A stretch of 64,000 bases of DNA from Pasteurellaceae bacterium (GCA_030527795.1 JAUNAB010000007.1:1-64000), one strand, 5' to 3'; numbered from the stretch's first letter, positions 47,800 to 59,795 are shown. The notes: generated by a model from the letters alone, not told the origin. Made by a program: numbers and translations.

Positions 47800-48465
47800 A
47801 TGGAATTTTACTTAGATACAGCAAATATAAAATTAGTAAAAAAACTTTATCGTATTTTACCTTTATCTGGAGTAACGACTAATCCGAGTATTATAGCAAA
47901 AGAAAATTTGAATTTAGTTGATGTTTTACAGAGCTTACAAGATATTTTTGAAAATAAAGGTAACTTATTTGCTCAAGTATTAGGGCATACAGAGAATGAA
48001 ATTGTAGAAGAAGCAATGAAATTGCGTGAAAAATTTCCTTCTATTATAGTAAAAATCCCTGTTATACCCGAAGGTATTGCAGCAATAAAAACATTAAGCA
48101 AAAATAATATTCCTACATTAGGTACCGCCGTTTATGGTGCAGCTCAAGGTTTACTTTCTGCATTATCAGGTTCAATATATATAGCACCATATGTAAACAG
48201 AATAGATAGTCAAAATGGAAATGGAATACAAACTGTATCAGAACTACAAACTCTACTAAATTTACATTCGCCAAAATCAAAAATTTTAGCAGCAAGTTTT
48301 CGAACACCCAGACAAGTTCTTGACTGTATGCTTACAGGTTGTGCTGCGGTTACAGTTCCACCAGAAATAGCAGAATTATTTTTAAAAGACCCCGCAGTAT
48401 TTTCCGCAATAGATCAATTTGATCAAGATTGGTTTACAACATTTCACAAAAAACAACTTTTTTAA
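47800..48465 (+). CDS. fsaA: Fructose-6-phosphate aldolase (transaldolase-like)
   Basis: A 221-residue class I aldolase of the small transaldolase subfamily, splitting fructose-6-phosphate into dihydroxyacetone and glyceraldehyde-3-phosphate. LSGVTTNPSIIA near residue 23, Schiff-base Lys85 in IIVKIPV, PTLGTAVYGAAQGLLSAL and APYVNRIDSQ match E. coli FSA closely. Gln59 in FAQV is the residue separating FSA from true transaldolases. Being inside the sorbitol operon it can act directly on the SrlD product, which is unusual compared with enterobacterial srl operons. Confidence 0.88.
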   Translation: MEFYLDTANIKLVKKLYRILPLSGVTTNPSIIAKENLNLVDVLQSLQDIFENKGNLFAQVLGHTENEIVEEAMKLREKFPSIIVKIPVIPEGIAAIKTLSKNNIPTLGTAVYGAAQGLLSALSGSIYIAPYVNRIDSQNGNGIQTVSELQTLLNLHSPKSKILAASFRTPRQVLDCMLTGCAAVTVPPEIAELFLKDPAVFSAIDQFDQDWFTTFHKKQLF

Positions 48466-48504
48466 TAGAAAATAAGATAGACTATTTTATATATAGAGAT
48501 TATT

Positions 48505-48867
48505 ATGACAGATAAAATTAATGCACTAATATTAATAGCTATAATCGCGTGGTTATTACAAATTATACTAGGTTGGTTACAACTTAACCGGTTTAATAAA
48601 GAATTTATATCTTTATCAAAACAAGGAAAAGTTGGTATAGGTAAAACCAAAGGACGTTTTAAACCCAAAACCATTATAGCTATTGCATTTGATCATAATC
48701 TTAATGTTGTGGATACGCTTATAATAAAAGGGTATACTGTATTCGCCAGACCAAAAAAATTAACAATATTAAATAACTTACATTATTCAAATATAGATCC
48801 TCTAAAAATATTTCCAGGTAATAAAGATTTACAAAGAATATTGTCTGAAGCGATTCAAATGGAATAA
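48505..48867 (+). CDS. srlM: Sorbitol operon activator GutM
   Basis: A 120-residue protein with an N-terminal membrane-like helix (LILIAIIAWLLQIILGWLQL) followed by FNKEFISLSKQGKVGIGKTKGRF, the hallmark of GutM/SrlM. In E. coli it activates the operon together with the SrlR repressor. It lies three bases before srlR. Confidence 0.87.
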   Translation: MTDKINALILIAIIAWLLQIILGWLQLNRFNKEFISLSKQGKVGIGKTKGRFKPKTIIAIAFDHNLNVVDTLIIKGYTVFARPKKLTILNNLHYSNIDPLKIFPGNKDLQRILSEAIQME

Positions 48868-48870
48868 ATA

Positions 48871-49641
48871 ATGAAACCTAAAGAACGACAACAAGCAATC
48901 ATAGAATTTTTACAACATAATGGGAAAACAGCCGTAGATAAACTTGCTAGTTTTTTTAACTTAACAAGCACTACTATTAGGAAAGATCTTACAGCTCTAG
49001 AAAAAGAAGAAAGAGTTCTACGTACATATGGAAGTGTAGTATTAGTTACTCACAGTAACGAAATAGATTTACCAATTATAAATAAAACGAATATTAATAT
49101 AGAAATAAAAAAGAAAATTGCCGCTAGAGCAGCAGATCTAATAAGCAATGGTGATTCAATTATTATAGATACAGGAAGCACCGCATTACAATTAGTTCCT
49201 TTTCTTGCTAATTTAGATAATTTAACTATTATGGCAAATAGCCTACATATCATAAATGCATTAGTAAATTTAAATTCAAATCATGAGTTATTAATTTGTG
49301 GAGGAACTTATAGACCTAAATCATCTTCCTTTCATGGAATCTTAGCAGAATCAACTTTTGATAAATTTTCATTTGATAAGTTATTTATTGGTACTGATGG
49401 ATTTGATTTAGAACTTGGTCTTACCACTTTCAATGAAGTTCATGGCGTAAGTAAAGCAATGTGCAACGCTGCTCGAGAAGTCATTGTTCTTGCAGACTCA
49501 ACAAAATTTAATCGACGCAGTCCTAATGTTGTTTGTCCTTTAGAAAAAATAAATACAATTATAACAGATAAAGGGATAGGTAAAATAACACAAGATAGAT
49601 TAATAAAAAAAGGAATTAATGTTATTATTATTGACAAATAA
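48871..49641 (+). CDS. srlR: DeoR-family repressor of the sorbitol operon
   Basis: A 256-residue DeoR regulator: N-terminal helix-turn-helix (KERQQAIIEFLQHNGKTAV, STTIRKDLTALEKE) and a C-terminal sugar-phosphate sensor domain with IIIDTGSTALQLVPFL, LFIGTDGFDLELGLTTFNEVH and VLADSTKFNRRSPN. Position at the end of the operon and similarity to GutR/SrlR support the name. Expected inducer is sorbitol-6-phosphate. Confidence 0.9.
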   Translation: MKPKERQQAIIEFLQHNGKTAVDKLASFFNLTSTTIRKDLTALEKEERVLRTYGSVVLVTHSNEIDLPIINKTNINIEIKKKIAARAADLISNGDSIIIDTGSTALQLVPFLANLDNLTIMANSLHIINALVNLNSNHELLICGGTYRPKSSSFHGILAESTFDKFSFDKLFIGTDGFDLELGLTTFNEVHGVSKAMCNAAREVIVLADSTKFNRRSPNVVCPLEKINTIITDKGIGKITQDRLIKKGINVIIIDK

Positions 49642-49814
49642 TAAATATCAAATTTTTAAAGTAAACTTATACCTACCAATTTTTTTAATTCAGGTTTACT
49701 TAAATAAAATCAGTATTTTTCAAATTTTTTGACCGCGGTAAATTTGAATTTACTCATAATTACCTAATAATAAACTGTTACTTATTCCATTTAAAATATT
49801 TTTATTATATAATT

Positions 49815-49846
49815 AAAAAAGCACAATAAATTTATTGTGCTTTTTT
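49815..49846. terminator. Bidirectional terminator between srlR and talB
   Basis: A 32-bp perfect palindrome: AAAAAAGCACAATAAA followed by its exact inverse, with A/T runs at both ends. It serves the convergent srlR and talB. Confidence 0.9.
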
Positions 49847-49860
49847 ACAGATAGATAAAT

Positions 49861-50814
49861 TTATAATTTACTTACCAACATCGCTTCTAATTTTTCTTGG
49901 TCAACAGCAAATTTACGGATGCCTTCTGCGAGTTTTTCTACTGCCATTGCATCACTATTATGCTGCCAATAGAATTCACTTTCAGTTAATGCTTGTGGTT
50001 TTGCTTGAATTTGCCCTTTATATTCAAGTTTACGTTCAAGACTTGCATTGCTTTCTTGTAACTCTTTCAATAAATTTGGCGCGATAGTCAAACGATCGCA
50101 ACCTGCTAATTCTGTAATTTCGCCGATATTACGGAAACTTGCTCCCATTACAATAGTTTTGTAGCCGTGTTGTTTGTAATAGTTGTAAATTTTAGTAACA
50201 GAAATCACACCAGGATCTTCATTTGAAACATAATCTTTACCGCCATTATTGGCTTTATACCAATCAAGAATACGTCCTACAAATGGCGAAATTAAGTAAA
50301 CATTTGCTTCGGCACAGGCACGTGCTTGCGCTTCTGAAAATAATAGAGTTAAATTACAATTAATGCCTTCTTTTTCAAGAATTTCAGCAGCACGGATACC
50401 CTGCCAGGTTGATGCAATTTTAATTAAAATACGTTCATTGCTAATCCCTGCTTGATTATAAAGTGCAATTAATTTGCGTGCTTTTTCAATTGTCGCCTGC
50501 GTATTATAAGAGAAACGAGCATCAACTTCGGTTGAAATACGTCCTGGTACAATTTTTAAAATTTCAAGCCCGATATTCACGGCTAATTTATCTTGAGCAT
50601 CAATAAGTTGCTGTTTTTTGTCATCGCTTTGCTGTTTAGCATAAGCCACAGCTTCATCAATCAATGGTGCGTATTGTTGCAATGCAGAAGCACTTAAGAT
50701 TAAAGATGGGTTGGTAGTCGCATCTTGTGGCTGATATTTTTTAATTGCTTCAATATCTCCAGTGTCAGCAACCACGACGGTCATACTACGTAAAGTATCT
50801 AATTGTGTTGTCAT
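49861..50814 (-). CDS. talB: Transaldolase B
   Basis: A 317-residue pentose-phosphate-pathway enzyme exchanging dihydroxyacetone units between sugar phosphates. [10 protein letters not shown] near residue 30, the Schiff-base Lys in [16 protein letters not shown] near 131, and [12 protein letters not shown] near 177 are family signatures; length equals E. coli TalB. It is convergent with the sorbitol operon and divergent from tag, with a perfect CRP core in that spacer. Confidence 0.97.
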   Translation of the reverse strand: MTTQLDTLRSMTVVVADTGDIEAIKKYQPQDATTNPSLILSASALQQYAPLIDEAVAYAKQQSDDKKQQLIDAQDKLAVNIGLEILKIVPGRISTEVDARFSYNTQATIEKARKLIALYNQAGISNERILIKIASTWQGIRAAEILEKEGINCNLTLLFSEAQARACAEANVYLISPFVGRILDWYKANNGGKDYVSNEDPGVISVTKIYNYYKQHGYKTIVMGASFRNIGEITELAGCDRLTIAPNLLKELQESNASLERKLEYKGQIQAKPQALTESEFYWQHNSDAMAVEKLAEGIRKFAVDQEKLEAMLVSKL

Positions 50815-50912
50815 AAAAACCTCTTTTTGATAACTAAAATATTGCGGTTACAATAGCATAGTTTTAAATGAGTTTTAACTTTATCATTGATAGATTTCAT
50901 TTATATATAAGA

Positions 50913-50934
50913 ATTTGTGATAAAGATCACAATT
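50913..50934. promoter_or_regulatory. CRP-cAMP site between talB and tag
   Basis: TTTGTGATAAAGATCACAAT has a perfect TGTGA-N6-TCACA core at 50916-50931. It is about 110 bp upstream of talB and only about 38 bp from the tag start, so talB is the likelier target, with possible repression of tag. Confidence 0.72.
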
Positions 50935-50961
50935 TTATTCATTTTAATTAAGGAAATAAAA

Positions 50962-51513
50962 ATGCGTTGCCATTGGTGTGAATCAAGCCAACTTTACCGA
51001 GATTATCACGATCAAGAATGGGGAAAACCAGAATATGATGATCGGAAATTATTTGAACAACTTTGCCTAGAAGGTCAACAGGCGGGACTATCTTGGATCA
51101 CGGTATTAAAAAAACGTGAACATTATCGTGCGGCATTTTTTCAGTTTAATCCTGAAAAAATAGCATTGATGTCCGATCAGGATATTGATAATTTGATGCA
51201 AAATTCAGGATTAATTCGTCATCGTGCAAAATTACAAGCCATTGTAACCAATGCAAAAGCCTACTTAAATATGAAAAACCGCGGTCAAAATTTTAGTCAT
51301 TTTTTGTGGGATTTTGTTGAACATCGTATCCAAATAAATTCTATTGATGATGAACAACATCCCCCAGCAAAGACAGATATTTCAAAAAAATTATCTCAGG
51401 CGCTAAAAAAACAAGGTTTTGTTTTTGTTGGAGAAACCACTTGCTATGCTTTTATGCAAGCGGTGGGAATGGTAAATGATCATCATAATAATTGTGCATT
51501 TAAATTGAAATAA
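50962..51513 (+). CDS. tag: DNA-3-methyladenine glycosylase I
   Basis: A 183-residue base-excision-repair enzyme removing 3-methyladenine. Zn ligands are visible in the N-terminal CHWC and DYHDQEWG and the C-terminal NDHHNNC; the catalytic helical domain has GLSWITVLKKRE and FVGETTCYAFMQAVGM. I start at ATG 50962 (AAGGAAA upstream); a longer open frame from 50917 would cross the CRP site. It contains an ACCGCGGTCAAAA motif at 51278. Confidence 0.95.
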   Translation: MRCHWCESSQLYRDYHDQEWGKPEYDDRKLFEQLCLEGQQAGLSWITVLKKREHYRAAFFQFNPEKIALMSDQDIDNLMQNSGLIRHRAKLQAIVTNAKAYLNMKNRGQNFSHFLWDFVEHRIQINSIDDEQHPPAKTDISKKLSQALKKQGFVFVGETTCYAFMQAVGMVNDHHNNCAFKLK

Positions 51514-51576
51514 GCTGCGCCCTTATTGCAATTTTCTTGTATAATCGGACTAATTTTGACAAGCTATGGTTAATTT

Positions 51577-53931
51577 ATGAAAAAGCATTCTTACACACTC
51601 CTTTCATTGTCATTGCTAACCGTCTTGTATAGTGCGCAAAGTGCAGCAAATTTACATCAACAATGTCTATTAGGCGTACCGCAATTTACAGGTGAATTAG
51701 TAAAAAATGACCCGAATAATTTACCTGTTTATATTGACGCGGACAAGGCTGAAATTAATCAGCCAACCAATGCAATCTATGAAGGCAATGTTGATATTCG
51801 TCAAGGCACACGTCAACTGCAAACCAATAAAGCAAAAGTGGTTCAATCAGGAGAAGGTGAAAATGCCGAACGGCACGCTTATACCAGCGGTGGATTTGAC
51901 TACAAAGATGAGCAAATTAATTTGCGTGGCGATGATGCGAATATTAATTTAAATAATAAAGATACCGATATTACCAACGCCGATTATCAATTTGTTGGGA
52001 GACAAGGTCGTGGGACGGCACAAAGTGCTGAAATGCGTGAAACCTATCGGTTATTGAAAAATGCTACCTTCACTTCTTGCTTACCTGATGATAATGCTTG
52101 GTCAATTGAAGCAAGTGAAATAAAACAGCATATCCAAGAAGAATATGCTGAAATGTGGCATGCACGTTTTAAAGTAGCAGGCGTGCCTATCTTTTATACC
52201 CCTTATTTACAATTACCTATTGGTGATCGCCGCCGTTCAGGCTTATTGATTCCAAGTGCTGGAAGCTCAAGTCGCGATGGTTATTGGTATGCTCAGCCTA
52301 TTTATTGGAATATTGCACCAAATTATGATGCCACATTCACACCAAAATATATGTCAAAACGGGGCTGGCAAATGAATGGCGAATTTCGCTATCTCAATAG
52401 TTTGGGAGAGGGGAAATTAGCCTCGGAATATTTGAATAAAGACCGTTATAACGAATATGCTGGCGAAAATAAAAAGCGTCATCTTTTTTATTGGGCGCAT
52501 AATGCTAAATTACTTGATAATTGGCGTTTAAATATTAATTACACCAAAGTCAGTGATAAACGTTATTTTTCTGATTTTGATTCAGAATACGGAAGCAGCA
52601 CCGATGGTTATGCTGATCAAACCGCACGTTTAGCCTACTATCAACCTAATTGGAATGTGGCTATATCATTAAAACAATTCCAAATTTTTGATGAAGTAGA
52701 TATTGGTCCATACCGAGCATTACCACAAATTGACTTTAATTATTACAAAAACAATATTGCGGATAAACTCGATTTCAAACTTTATGCACAAGCTGTCCGC
52801 TTTGATAACGATAGTGCCCAAATGCCTACTGCATGGCGTTTCCATTTAGAACCGCGGTTAAATTTGCCGTTATCTTCACGCTACGGCAGCATTAACATTG
52901 AAACAAAACTTTACGCGACCCATTACCAACAACGTAAAGGCAGTGCATCGAATGCTCAAGATATTCAAAAAAGTGTTAATCGCGTATTACCACAAATAAA
53001 ATTAGATTTTCAAACGGTTCTCGCTAAAAAAGATAGTATCTTTGATGGCTATACCCAAACGATTGAACCCCATCTTCAATATTTATATCGCCCATATCGT
53101 AACCAAAGTAACATAGGTTCTACCTTAAATAATAACTACTTAGGTTATGGCTATGATTCAACCCTACTGCAAGAAGATTATTTCTCCCTTTTCCGTGATC
53201 GTCGTTTTAGTGGCTTAGACCGCATCGCATCCGCAAATCAGTTTACACTGGGTGGCACAACACGTTTTTACGATAAAAAGGGAAATGAACGTTTTAATCT
53301 TTCTGCAGGACAAATTGTTTACTTAAGTCCATCAAAAGTTGATGATAGCCAATCAACTGACACCACTGGGCATACTTCGTCTTGGGCGGCAGAAACAAAT
53401 TGGCGTATCAACGATATGTGGAAATGGCGAGCAAGTTATCAATATGACACTAGATTAAATCAAGTTTCCTTAGCCAATACCAGTGTAGAATTTAATCCAT
53501 CGGGCAATAATTTGGTACAACTTAACTACCGTTACGCAAGCCAAGCCTATATAGATCAAAACTTAACATCAAGCGTAAACCGTTATGCCCAAGATATTAA
53601 ACAACTAGGTGTAACAGCCGCTTGGGAAGTCAGCGATAATTGGTCTGTCGTTGGGCGTTATTACCACGATATTGCCTTAAATAAGGCAGTAGAACAATAT
53701 GTTGGCGTGAAATACAACAGCTGCTGTTGGTCCGTAGGCGTAACTGCTCGTCGTTATTTAGTCAGTGAGAGTGCTAATCGTAAATATAGTGGAAATAAAG
53801 ATACTTTATATGATCACAGCATTGGCTTTACGGTAGAATTACGCGGGCTAGGTGGCAATGATCACCATAATGGCATCGTCAAAATGTTAGATAAAGGTAT
53901 GTTACCTTACGTTAGCAATTTTAGTTTATAA
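51577..53931 (+). CDS. lptD: LPS-assembly outer-membrane protein LptD
   Basis: A 784-residue outer-membrane translocon that inserts LPS into the outer leaflet with LptE. Signal peptide about residues 1-23 (ending SAQSAA); periplasmic OstA/jellyroll domain with PVYIDADKAEI and AIYEGNVDIRQGTRQLQTNKA; then a large beta barrel of 26 strands expected from the family. Cysteines for the essential disulfides are seen at HQQCLLG (near 31), FTSCLPDD (near 168) and YNSCCWSVG (near 710), matching the E. coli four-Cys pattern. LptM, which helps these bonds form, is at 34037. The terminator pair at 53949 follows. Confidence 0.97.
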   Translation: MKKHSYTLLSLSLLTVLYSAQSAANLHQQCLLGVPQFTGELVKNDPNNLPVYIDADKAEINQPTNAIYEGNVDIRQGTRQLQTNKAKVVQSGEGENAERHAYTSGGFDYKDEQINLRGDDANINLNNKDTDITNADYQFVGRQGRGTAQSAEMRETYRLLKNATFTSCLPDDNAWSIEASEIKQHIQEEYAEMWHARFKVAGVPIFYTPYLQLPIGDRRRSGLLIPSAGSSSRDGYWYAQPIYWNIAPNYDATFTPKYMSKRGWQMNGEFRYLNSLGEGKLASEYLNKDRYNEYAGENKKRHLFYWAHNAKLLDNWRLNINYTKVSDKRYFSDFDSEYGSSTDGYADQTARLAYYQPNWNVAISLKQFQIFDEVDIGPYRALPQIDFNYYKNNIADKLDFKLYAQAVRFDNDSAQMPTAWRFHLEPRLNLPLSSRYGSINIETKLYATHYQQRKGSASNAQDIQKSVNRVLPQIKLDFQTVLAKKDSIFDGYTQTIEPHLQYLYRPYRNQSNIGSTLNNNYLGYGYDSTLLQEDYFSLFRDRRFSGLDRIASANQFTLGGTTRFYDKKGNERFNLSAGQIVYLSPSKVDDSQSTDTTGHTSSWAAETNWRINDMWKWRASYQYDTRLNQVSLANTSVEFNPSGNNLVQLNYRYASQAYIDQNLTSSVNRYAQDIKQLGVTAAWEVSDNWSVVGRYYHDIALNKAVEQYVGVKYNSCCWSVGVTARRYLVSESANRKYSGNKDTLYDHSIGFTVELRGLGGNDHHNGIVKMLDKGMLPYVSNFSL

Positions 53932-53948
53932 ATCACTTTTTTCTATAA

Positions 53949-53986
53949 ACCGCGGTCAAAAATTCATTCAAAATTTTAGCCGCGGT
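53949..53986 (+). terminator. Paired uptake-like terminator after lptD
   Basis: ACCGCGGTCAAAAATT faces AAATTTTAGCCGCGGT, outer length 38 bp, followed by TTTTTTATC. The right arm has GCCGCGGT instead of ACCGCGGT. Confidence 0.78.
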
Positions 53987-54080
53987 TTTTTATCATCATT
54001 CTTTGAGCTATTATATTCTCAAAATCTTGCTTTTAACCCTTATTCAGTAACCCTAAAATGAAGAGATTTTAAACAATTCA

Positions 54081-54484
54081 TTTCGGATCAGACTGTGTAT
54101 AACATAATGATCAAACTGTAAAAAATCTGTTTTTATGATCTGAATAAAACTTTTTCAATTTAGAACTGTGGATAACTTGCATTTCTATTCACAGAAATTA
54201 TGACATAAAAAAGGAAGATCCTCACAAGATAAAAAATGATCTAACTCATTTATTTTAAACAGAAAAACGATCTTAATCACAGCATAAAAGGATCTTTATT
54301 ATTACTATTATTGATCTTTTATATATAAAAATCTCTATTAATAAGGCAATGGATCATTTGATCCTAGAATGATCCTTTCCTGTCTTTTCTACACAGAATT
54401 TACTTTCAACCCTAAGCTATTTTAGGTAAAATCTACAAAATTTTTACTATTGATCAATCGCTCGATCGTTTAATTAAGGATCTT
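54081..54484. other. oriC: Chromosomal replication origin (oriC)
   Basis: About 400 bp of non-coding, AT-rich DNA directly upstream of mnmG, the classic gamma-proteobacterial oriC location. It holds a perfect DnaA box TGTGGATAA (54167-54175, complement of TTATCCACA), a second good box TGTGTATAA (54094-54102), and one-mismatch boxes at 54185-54193, 54273-54281 and 54387-54395. Fourteen GATC Dam/SeqA sites occur between 54086 and 54482, against fewer than two expected by chance. AT-rich GATCTTTATTATT and GATCTTTTATATA (54291-54325) resemble the 13-mer DNA-unwinding repeats of E. coli. The whole 53932-54484 gap contains no gene. Confidence 0.92.
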
Positions 54485-56374
54485 ATGTTTTATACTGAAA
54501 ACTATGATGTTATTGTCATCGGTGGTGGACACGCAGGTACAGAAGCGGCACTTGCTCCAGCTCGAATGGGATTAAAAACATTATTACTTACTCATAACAT
54601 TGACACTTTAGGTCAGATGTCTTGCAATCCCGCAATAGGTGGAATAGGTAAAGGTCATTTAGTAAAAGAAATTGATGCGATGGGCGGTTTAATGGCAACC
54701 GCAGCAGATCAAGCGGGTATTCAATTTCGTACATTAAATAGCAGTAAAGGCCCTGCTGTACGTGCAACGCGTGCACAAGCGGATCGCGTTTTATATCGTC
54801 AAGCAGTACGAGTAGCATTAGAAAATCAACCTAATTTAGATATATTTCAACAAGAAGTCACGGATGTTATCTTAGAGCAAGATAAAGTTTCGGGTGTTGT
54901 AACCAAAATGGGTCTGAAATTTCGGGCTAAATCCGTAATTTTAACCGCGGGTACATTTTTAGCAGGAAAGATCCATATAGGTCTTGAAAATTATACGGGT
55001 GGACGAGCAGGTGATCCTGCATCCATAATGCTTGCAGATCGATTACGAGATCTCGGATTGAGAGTAGATCGCTTAAAAACAGGTACACCACCACGATTAG
55101 ATGCAAGAACCATTGATTTTGATCGTTTAGCAAAACAATATGGCGATGCACAATTACCTATATTCTCTTTTATGGGTTCGGTTGAACAGCATCCACGTCA
55201 AATTCCTTGTTATATTACACATACAAATGATCAAACGCACGATGTGATCCGCCGTAATCTTGATCGTAGCCCGATGTACACGGGGATTATTGAAGGGATC
55301 GGACCACGTTATTGCCCATCGATCGAAGATAAAGTAATGCGTTTTGCTGATCGAAATTCTCATCAAATCTACTTAGAACCTGAAGGCTTAACTAGTAATG
55401 AAATTTACCCGAACGGAATTTCTACCAGTTTGCCGTTTGATGTTCAAATGGGTATTGTCAATTCAATGCAAGGGTTAGAAAAAGCACGGATTATTAAACC
55501 AGGTTATGCGATCGAATACGATTATTTTGATCCGAGGGATCTTAAACCTAGTTTAGAAACGAAATCCATTGCAGGACTCTTTTTTGCAGGTCAAATCAAC
55601 GGGACAACGGGTTATGAAGAAGCTGCAGCTCAAGGATTATTAGCAGGAATTAATGCAGGGTTATATGTTCAAGGAAAAGAAAGTTGGTACCCACGCCGTG
55701 ATCAAGCTTATATTGGCGTATTAGTTGATGATCTTTGTACTTTAGGAACAAAAGAACCTTATCGCGTGTTTACTTCGCGGGCGGAATATCGCTTATTATT
55801 GCGTGAAGATAATGCAGATAGCCGTTTAACTCCTATTGCGCACGAATTAGGGCTTATTGATGATAAACGTTGGGCGCGTTTTAATCAAAAAATGGAAAAT
55901 ATTGCGCAAGAACGTCAGCGTTTACGCCAAATTTGGTTGCATCCGCGTTCTGAATATTTAGAGCAAGCGAACCAAGTGTTAAGTAGTCCATTGGTGCGTG
56001 AAGCGAATGGTGAGGATTTATTACGCCGACCTGAAATCAATTATCAAATATTAACTAATTTAACGCCATTTCAGCCCGCGATGAGTGATAAAGAAGCGGT
56101 AGAACAAGTGGAAATTGCGATTAAATACCAAGGCTATATTGAACATCAGCAAGAAGAAATTGAAAAGCAAAAACGTCACGAAAATACTGCTATTCCAGAA
56201 AAATTTGATTATAGTTTAGTAGCAGGGTTGTCAAATGAAGTTAGAGCTAAATTGGAACAGCATCGCCCTGTGAGTATCGGTCAAGCAAGCAGAATTTCTG
56301 GCATTACACCTGCGGCAATTTCCATTTTATTAGTGAATTTAAAAAAGCAAGGGATGTTAAAACGTGGTGAATAA
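54485..56374 (+). CDS. mnmG: tRNA uridine-5-carboxymethylaminomethyl modification enzyme MnmG (GidA)
   Basis: A 629-residue FAD protein that with MnmE modifies U34 of several tRNAs. N-terminal FAD-binding [21 protein letters not shown], then [19 protein letters not shown] near residue 47, [11 protein letters not shown] and the GidA signature [20 protein letters not shown] near 370 are clear. Length equals E. coli MnmG. The start lies two bases past the last GATC of oriC. rsmG overlaps its stop by one base. Confidence 0.98.
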   Translation: MFYTENYDVIVIGGGHAGTEAALAPARMGLKTLLLTHNIDTLGQMSCNPAIGGIGKGHLVKEIDAMGGLMATAADQAGIQFRTLNSSKGPAVRATRAQADRVLYRQAVRVALENQPNLDIFQQEVTDVILEQDKVSGVVTKMGLKFRAKSVILTAGTFLAGKIHIGLENYTGGRAGDPASIMLADRLRDLGLRVDRLKTGTPPRLDARTIDFDRLAKQYGDAQLPIFSFMGSVEQHPRQIPCYITHTNDQTHDVIRRNLDRSPMYTGIIEGIGPRYCPSIEDKVMRFADRNSHQIYLEPEGLTSNEIYPNGISTSLPFDVQMGIVNSMQGLEKARIIKPGYAIEYDYFDPRDLKPSLETKSIAGLFFAGQINGTTGYEEAAAQGLLAGINAGLYVQGKESWYPRRDQAYIGVLVDDLCTLGTKEPYRVFTSRAEYRLLLREDNADSRLTPIAHELGLIDDKRWARFNQKMENIAQERQRLRQIWLHPRSEYLEQANQVLSSPLVREANGEDLLRRPEINYQILTNLTPFQPAMSDKEAVEQVEIAIKYQGYIEHQQEEIEKQKRHENTAIPEKFDYSLVAGLSNEVRAKLEQHRPVSIGQASRISGITPAAISILLVNLKKQGMLKRGE

Positions 56375-57009
56375 TGACTAACTTAACAAATATATTAAGT
56401 CAAAAATTAGAAAAAACGACGGATTTTTTGACCTCGGTAAAATGTACTGAATCACAAAAAAAACAGCTAATAGAGCTAGTTATTTTGTTAGATAAATGGA
56501 ATAAAACCTACAATTTAACGTCGGTTCGAGATCCCGAAGAAATGTTAGTTAAACATATTTTTGATAGTCTTGTTGTGAGTCCTTATTTACAAGGTGGTCG
56601 GTTCATTGATGTGGGCACAGGACCAGGATTACCAGGATTACCTTTAGCGATTATTAATCCTGATAAACATTTTGTTTTGCTTGATAGCTTGGGCAAACGC
56701 ATTAGCTTTATTCGTAATGCTGTTCGTGAATTGGGATTATCAAATGTGACTCCTGTGTTAAGTCGGGTAGAAAAATATCAACCCGATCATCGTTTGGATG
56801 GGGTGCTAAGCCGAGCATTTGCCTCTTTAAAGGATATGACGGATTGGTGTAGCCATTTATTGAATGAAAATGGGTTATTTTATGCTTTAAAAGGGCAATA
56901 TCATCAGCAAGAAATTGTAGAGTTAGCGGGGAAATTTCAGGTGAAAGATTGTATCCAATTAAACGTACCTGAACTGGTCGGCGAACGGCATTTGATATTG
57001 TTAAAATAG
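56374..57009 (+). CDS. rsmG: 16S rRNA (guanine527-N7)-methyltransferase
   Basis: A 211-residue SAM-dependent enzyme (GidB). [21 protein letters not shown] near residue 40, SAM-binding [18 protein letters not shown] near 72 and [11 protein letters not shown] near 140 identify it. Its ATG overlaps the mnmG stop in TAATG, indicating translational coupling. It is followed by a 163-bp gap carrying the atp promoter region. Confidence 0.97.
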   Translation: MTNLTNILSQKLEKTTDFLTSVKCTESQKKQLIELVILLDKWNKTYNLTSVRDPEEMLVKHIFDSLVVSPYLQGGRFIDVGTGPGLPGLPLAIINPDKHFVLLDSLGKRISFIRNAVRELGLSNVTPVLSRVEKYQPDHRLDGVLSRAFASLKDMTDWCSHLLNENGLFYALKGQYHQQEIVELAGKFQVKDCIQLNVPELVGERHLILLK

Positions 57010-57172
57010 CTTAGTAAATAATCAAAAAGTAGCAAATTTTTGCTGATATTTTAATAACTTGTAAAAAAAAGTTTAGAAATGTGATCTATCCCTCATTATG
57101 AGTAGGGCTAAGGGTTGCATAAATAAACTGAGCGAGTATAATCCAAAAATTGTTTTAAATTGATTATTCATA

Positions 57173-58374
<1,202 letters not shown>

Positions 58375-58387
58375 TTTTATTTTTTAA

Positions 58388-58684
<297 letters not shown>

Positions 58685-58750
58685 TGCGGGATCTTAAAAC
58701 GGTTACTCTATAATTAGAGTGTATAACCAATTTATCAAAGGAGGTCCGTT

Positions 58751-59221
58751 GTGAACATTAATGCAACATTAATTGGTCAAACAATTGCTTTTATTATCTT
58801 TGTATGGTTTTGTATGAAGTTTGTTTGGCCACCAATTATTAATGCGATTGAAGAACGCCAAAAATCTATTGCGAATGCCTTAGCTTCTGCAGAAGCTGCT
58901 AAAAAAGAGCAAGCAGACAATAAAGCTTTAGCTGAGCAAGAAATTAATCAAGCTAAAATTCAAGCGCAAGAAATTATTGATTTAGCAAATAAACGTCGTA
59001 ATGAAATTTTAGAAGAGGTGAAAACCGAAGCTGAAAGTTTGAAAGCTAAAATAGTGCAACAAGGTTATGCTGATGTGGATGCTGAACGTAAACGCGTGCA
59101 AGAAGAGTTACGCGTTAAAGTCGCATCTCTTGCCATTGCTGGTGCTGAAAAAATTGTGGGACGCACTATTGATGAAGCAGCTAATAATGACATTATTGAA
59201 AAATTAGTTGCGGAATTGTAG
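58751..59221 (+). CDS. atpF: ATP synthase F0 subunit b
   Basis: A 156-residue peripheral-stalk subunit: one N-terminal membrane helix ([22 protein letters not shown]) then a long charged coiled coil ([18 protein letters not shown] onward). The start is a GTG at 58751 with a full AAAGGAGGT site. Size equals E. coli AtpF. Confidence 0.97.
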   Translation: MNINATLIGQTIAFIIFVWFCMKFVWPPIINAIEERQKSIANALASAEAAKKEQADNKALAEQEINQAKIQAQEIIDLANKRRNEILEEVKTEAESLKAKIVQQGYADVDAERKRVQEELRVKVASLAIAGAEKIVGRTIDEAANNDIIEKLVAEL

Positions 59222-59234
59222 GAAGGTTAGGACT

Positions 59235-59780
59235 ATGTCAGAACTTACGACAATCGCACGTCCTTATGCTAAGGCTGCATTTGATTTTGCTGTAGAACAA
59301 TTAGCTCAAGATAAAACCGCGGTTAAAAAATGGAATGAAATGTTAGCATTTGTTGCAGAAGTGGTGAAAAATCCACAAATACAACATTTTCTAACAGGGT
59401 CATTTTCAGCAGAAAAAGTCGCTGAAACAGTGATATCTATTTGTGAAAATCAACTTGATGTCTATGGACAAAATTTAATTCGATTAATGGCTGAAAATAA
59501 GCGTTTATCCGTTATTCCTACAGTGTTTCAATTATTCCAACATTATGTAGAAGAACGTCAAGCAATAGCTGAAGTTCAGGTTATTTCAGCAAAACCATTA
59601 AATGAAATTCAACAACAGAAAATTGTTGAGGCAATGGAAAGAAAACTTAATCGTAAAATCAAATTAAATTGCAGTGTGGATAATTCATTATTAGCGGGTG
59701 TCATCATTCGTACGGATGATTTTGTGATTGACGGTAGTAGCCGCGGTCAACTTCATCGTTTAGCGGATGAACTGCAATAA
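59235..59780 (+). CDS. atpH: ATP synthase F1 subunit delta
   Basis: A 181-residue stator subunit linking F1 to subunit b. [17 protein letters not shown] opens the protein and [23 protein letters not shown] ends it, both diagnostic. I start at ATG 59235, 13 bp past the atpF stop, since the frame's earlier ATG lies inside atpF. Contains ACCGCGGTTAAAAAA (59315), encoding Thr-Ala-Val-Lys-Lys. Confidence 0.96.
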   Translation: MSELTTIARPYAKAAFDFAVEQLAQDKTAVKKWNEMLAFVAEVVKNPQIQHFLTGSFSAEKVAETVISICENQLDVYGQNLIRLMAENKRLSVIPTVFQLFQHYVEERQAIAEVQVISAKPLNEIQQQKIVEAMERKLNRKIKLNCSVDNSLLAGVIIRTDDFVIDGSSRGQLHRLADELQ

Positions 59781-59795
59781 TAAGAGGAATAAAAG

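Noticed and set aside
54588-55366. Minus-strand frames inside mnmG
   Set aside because: Shadows of a strongly conserved gene; no start signals or conserved features.
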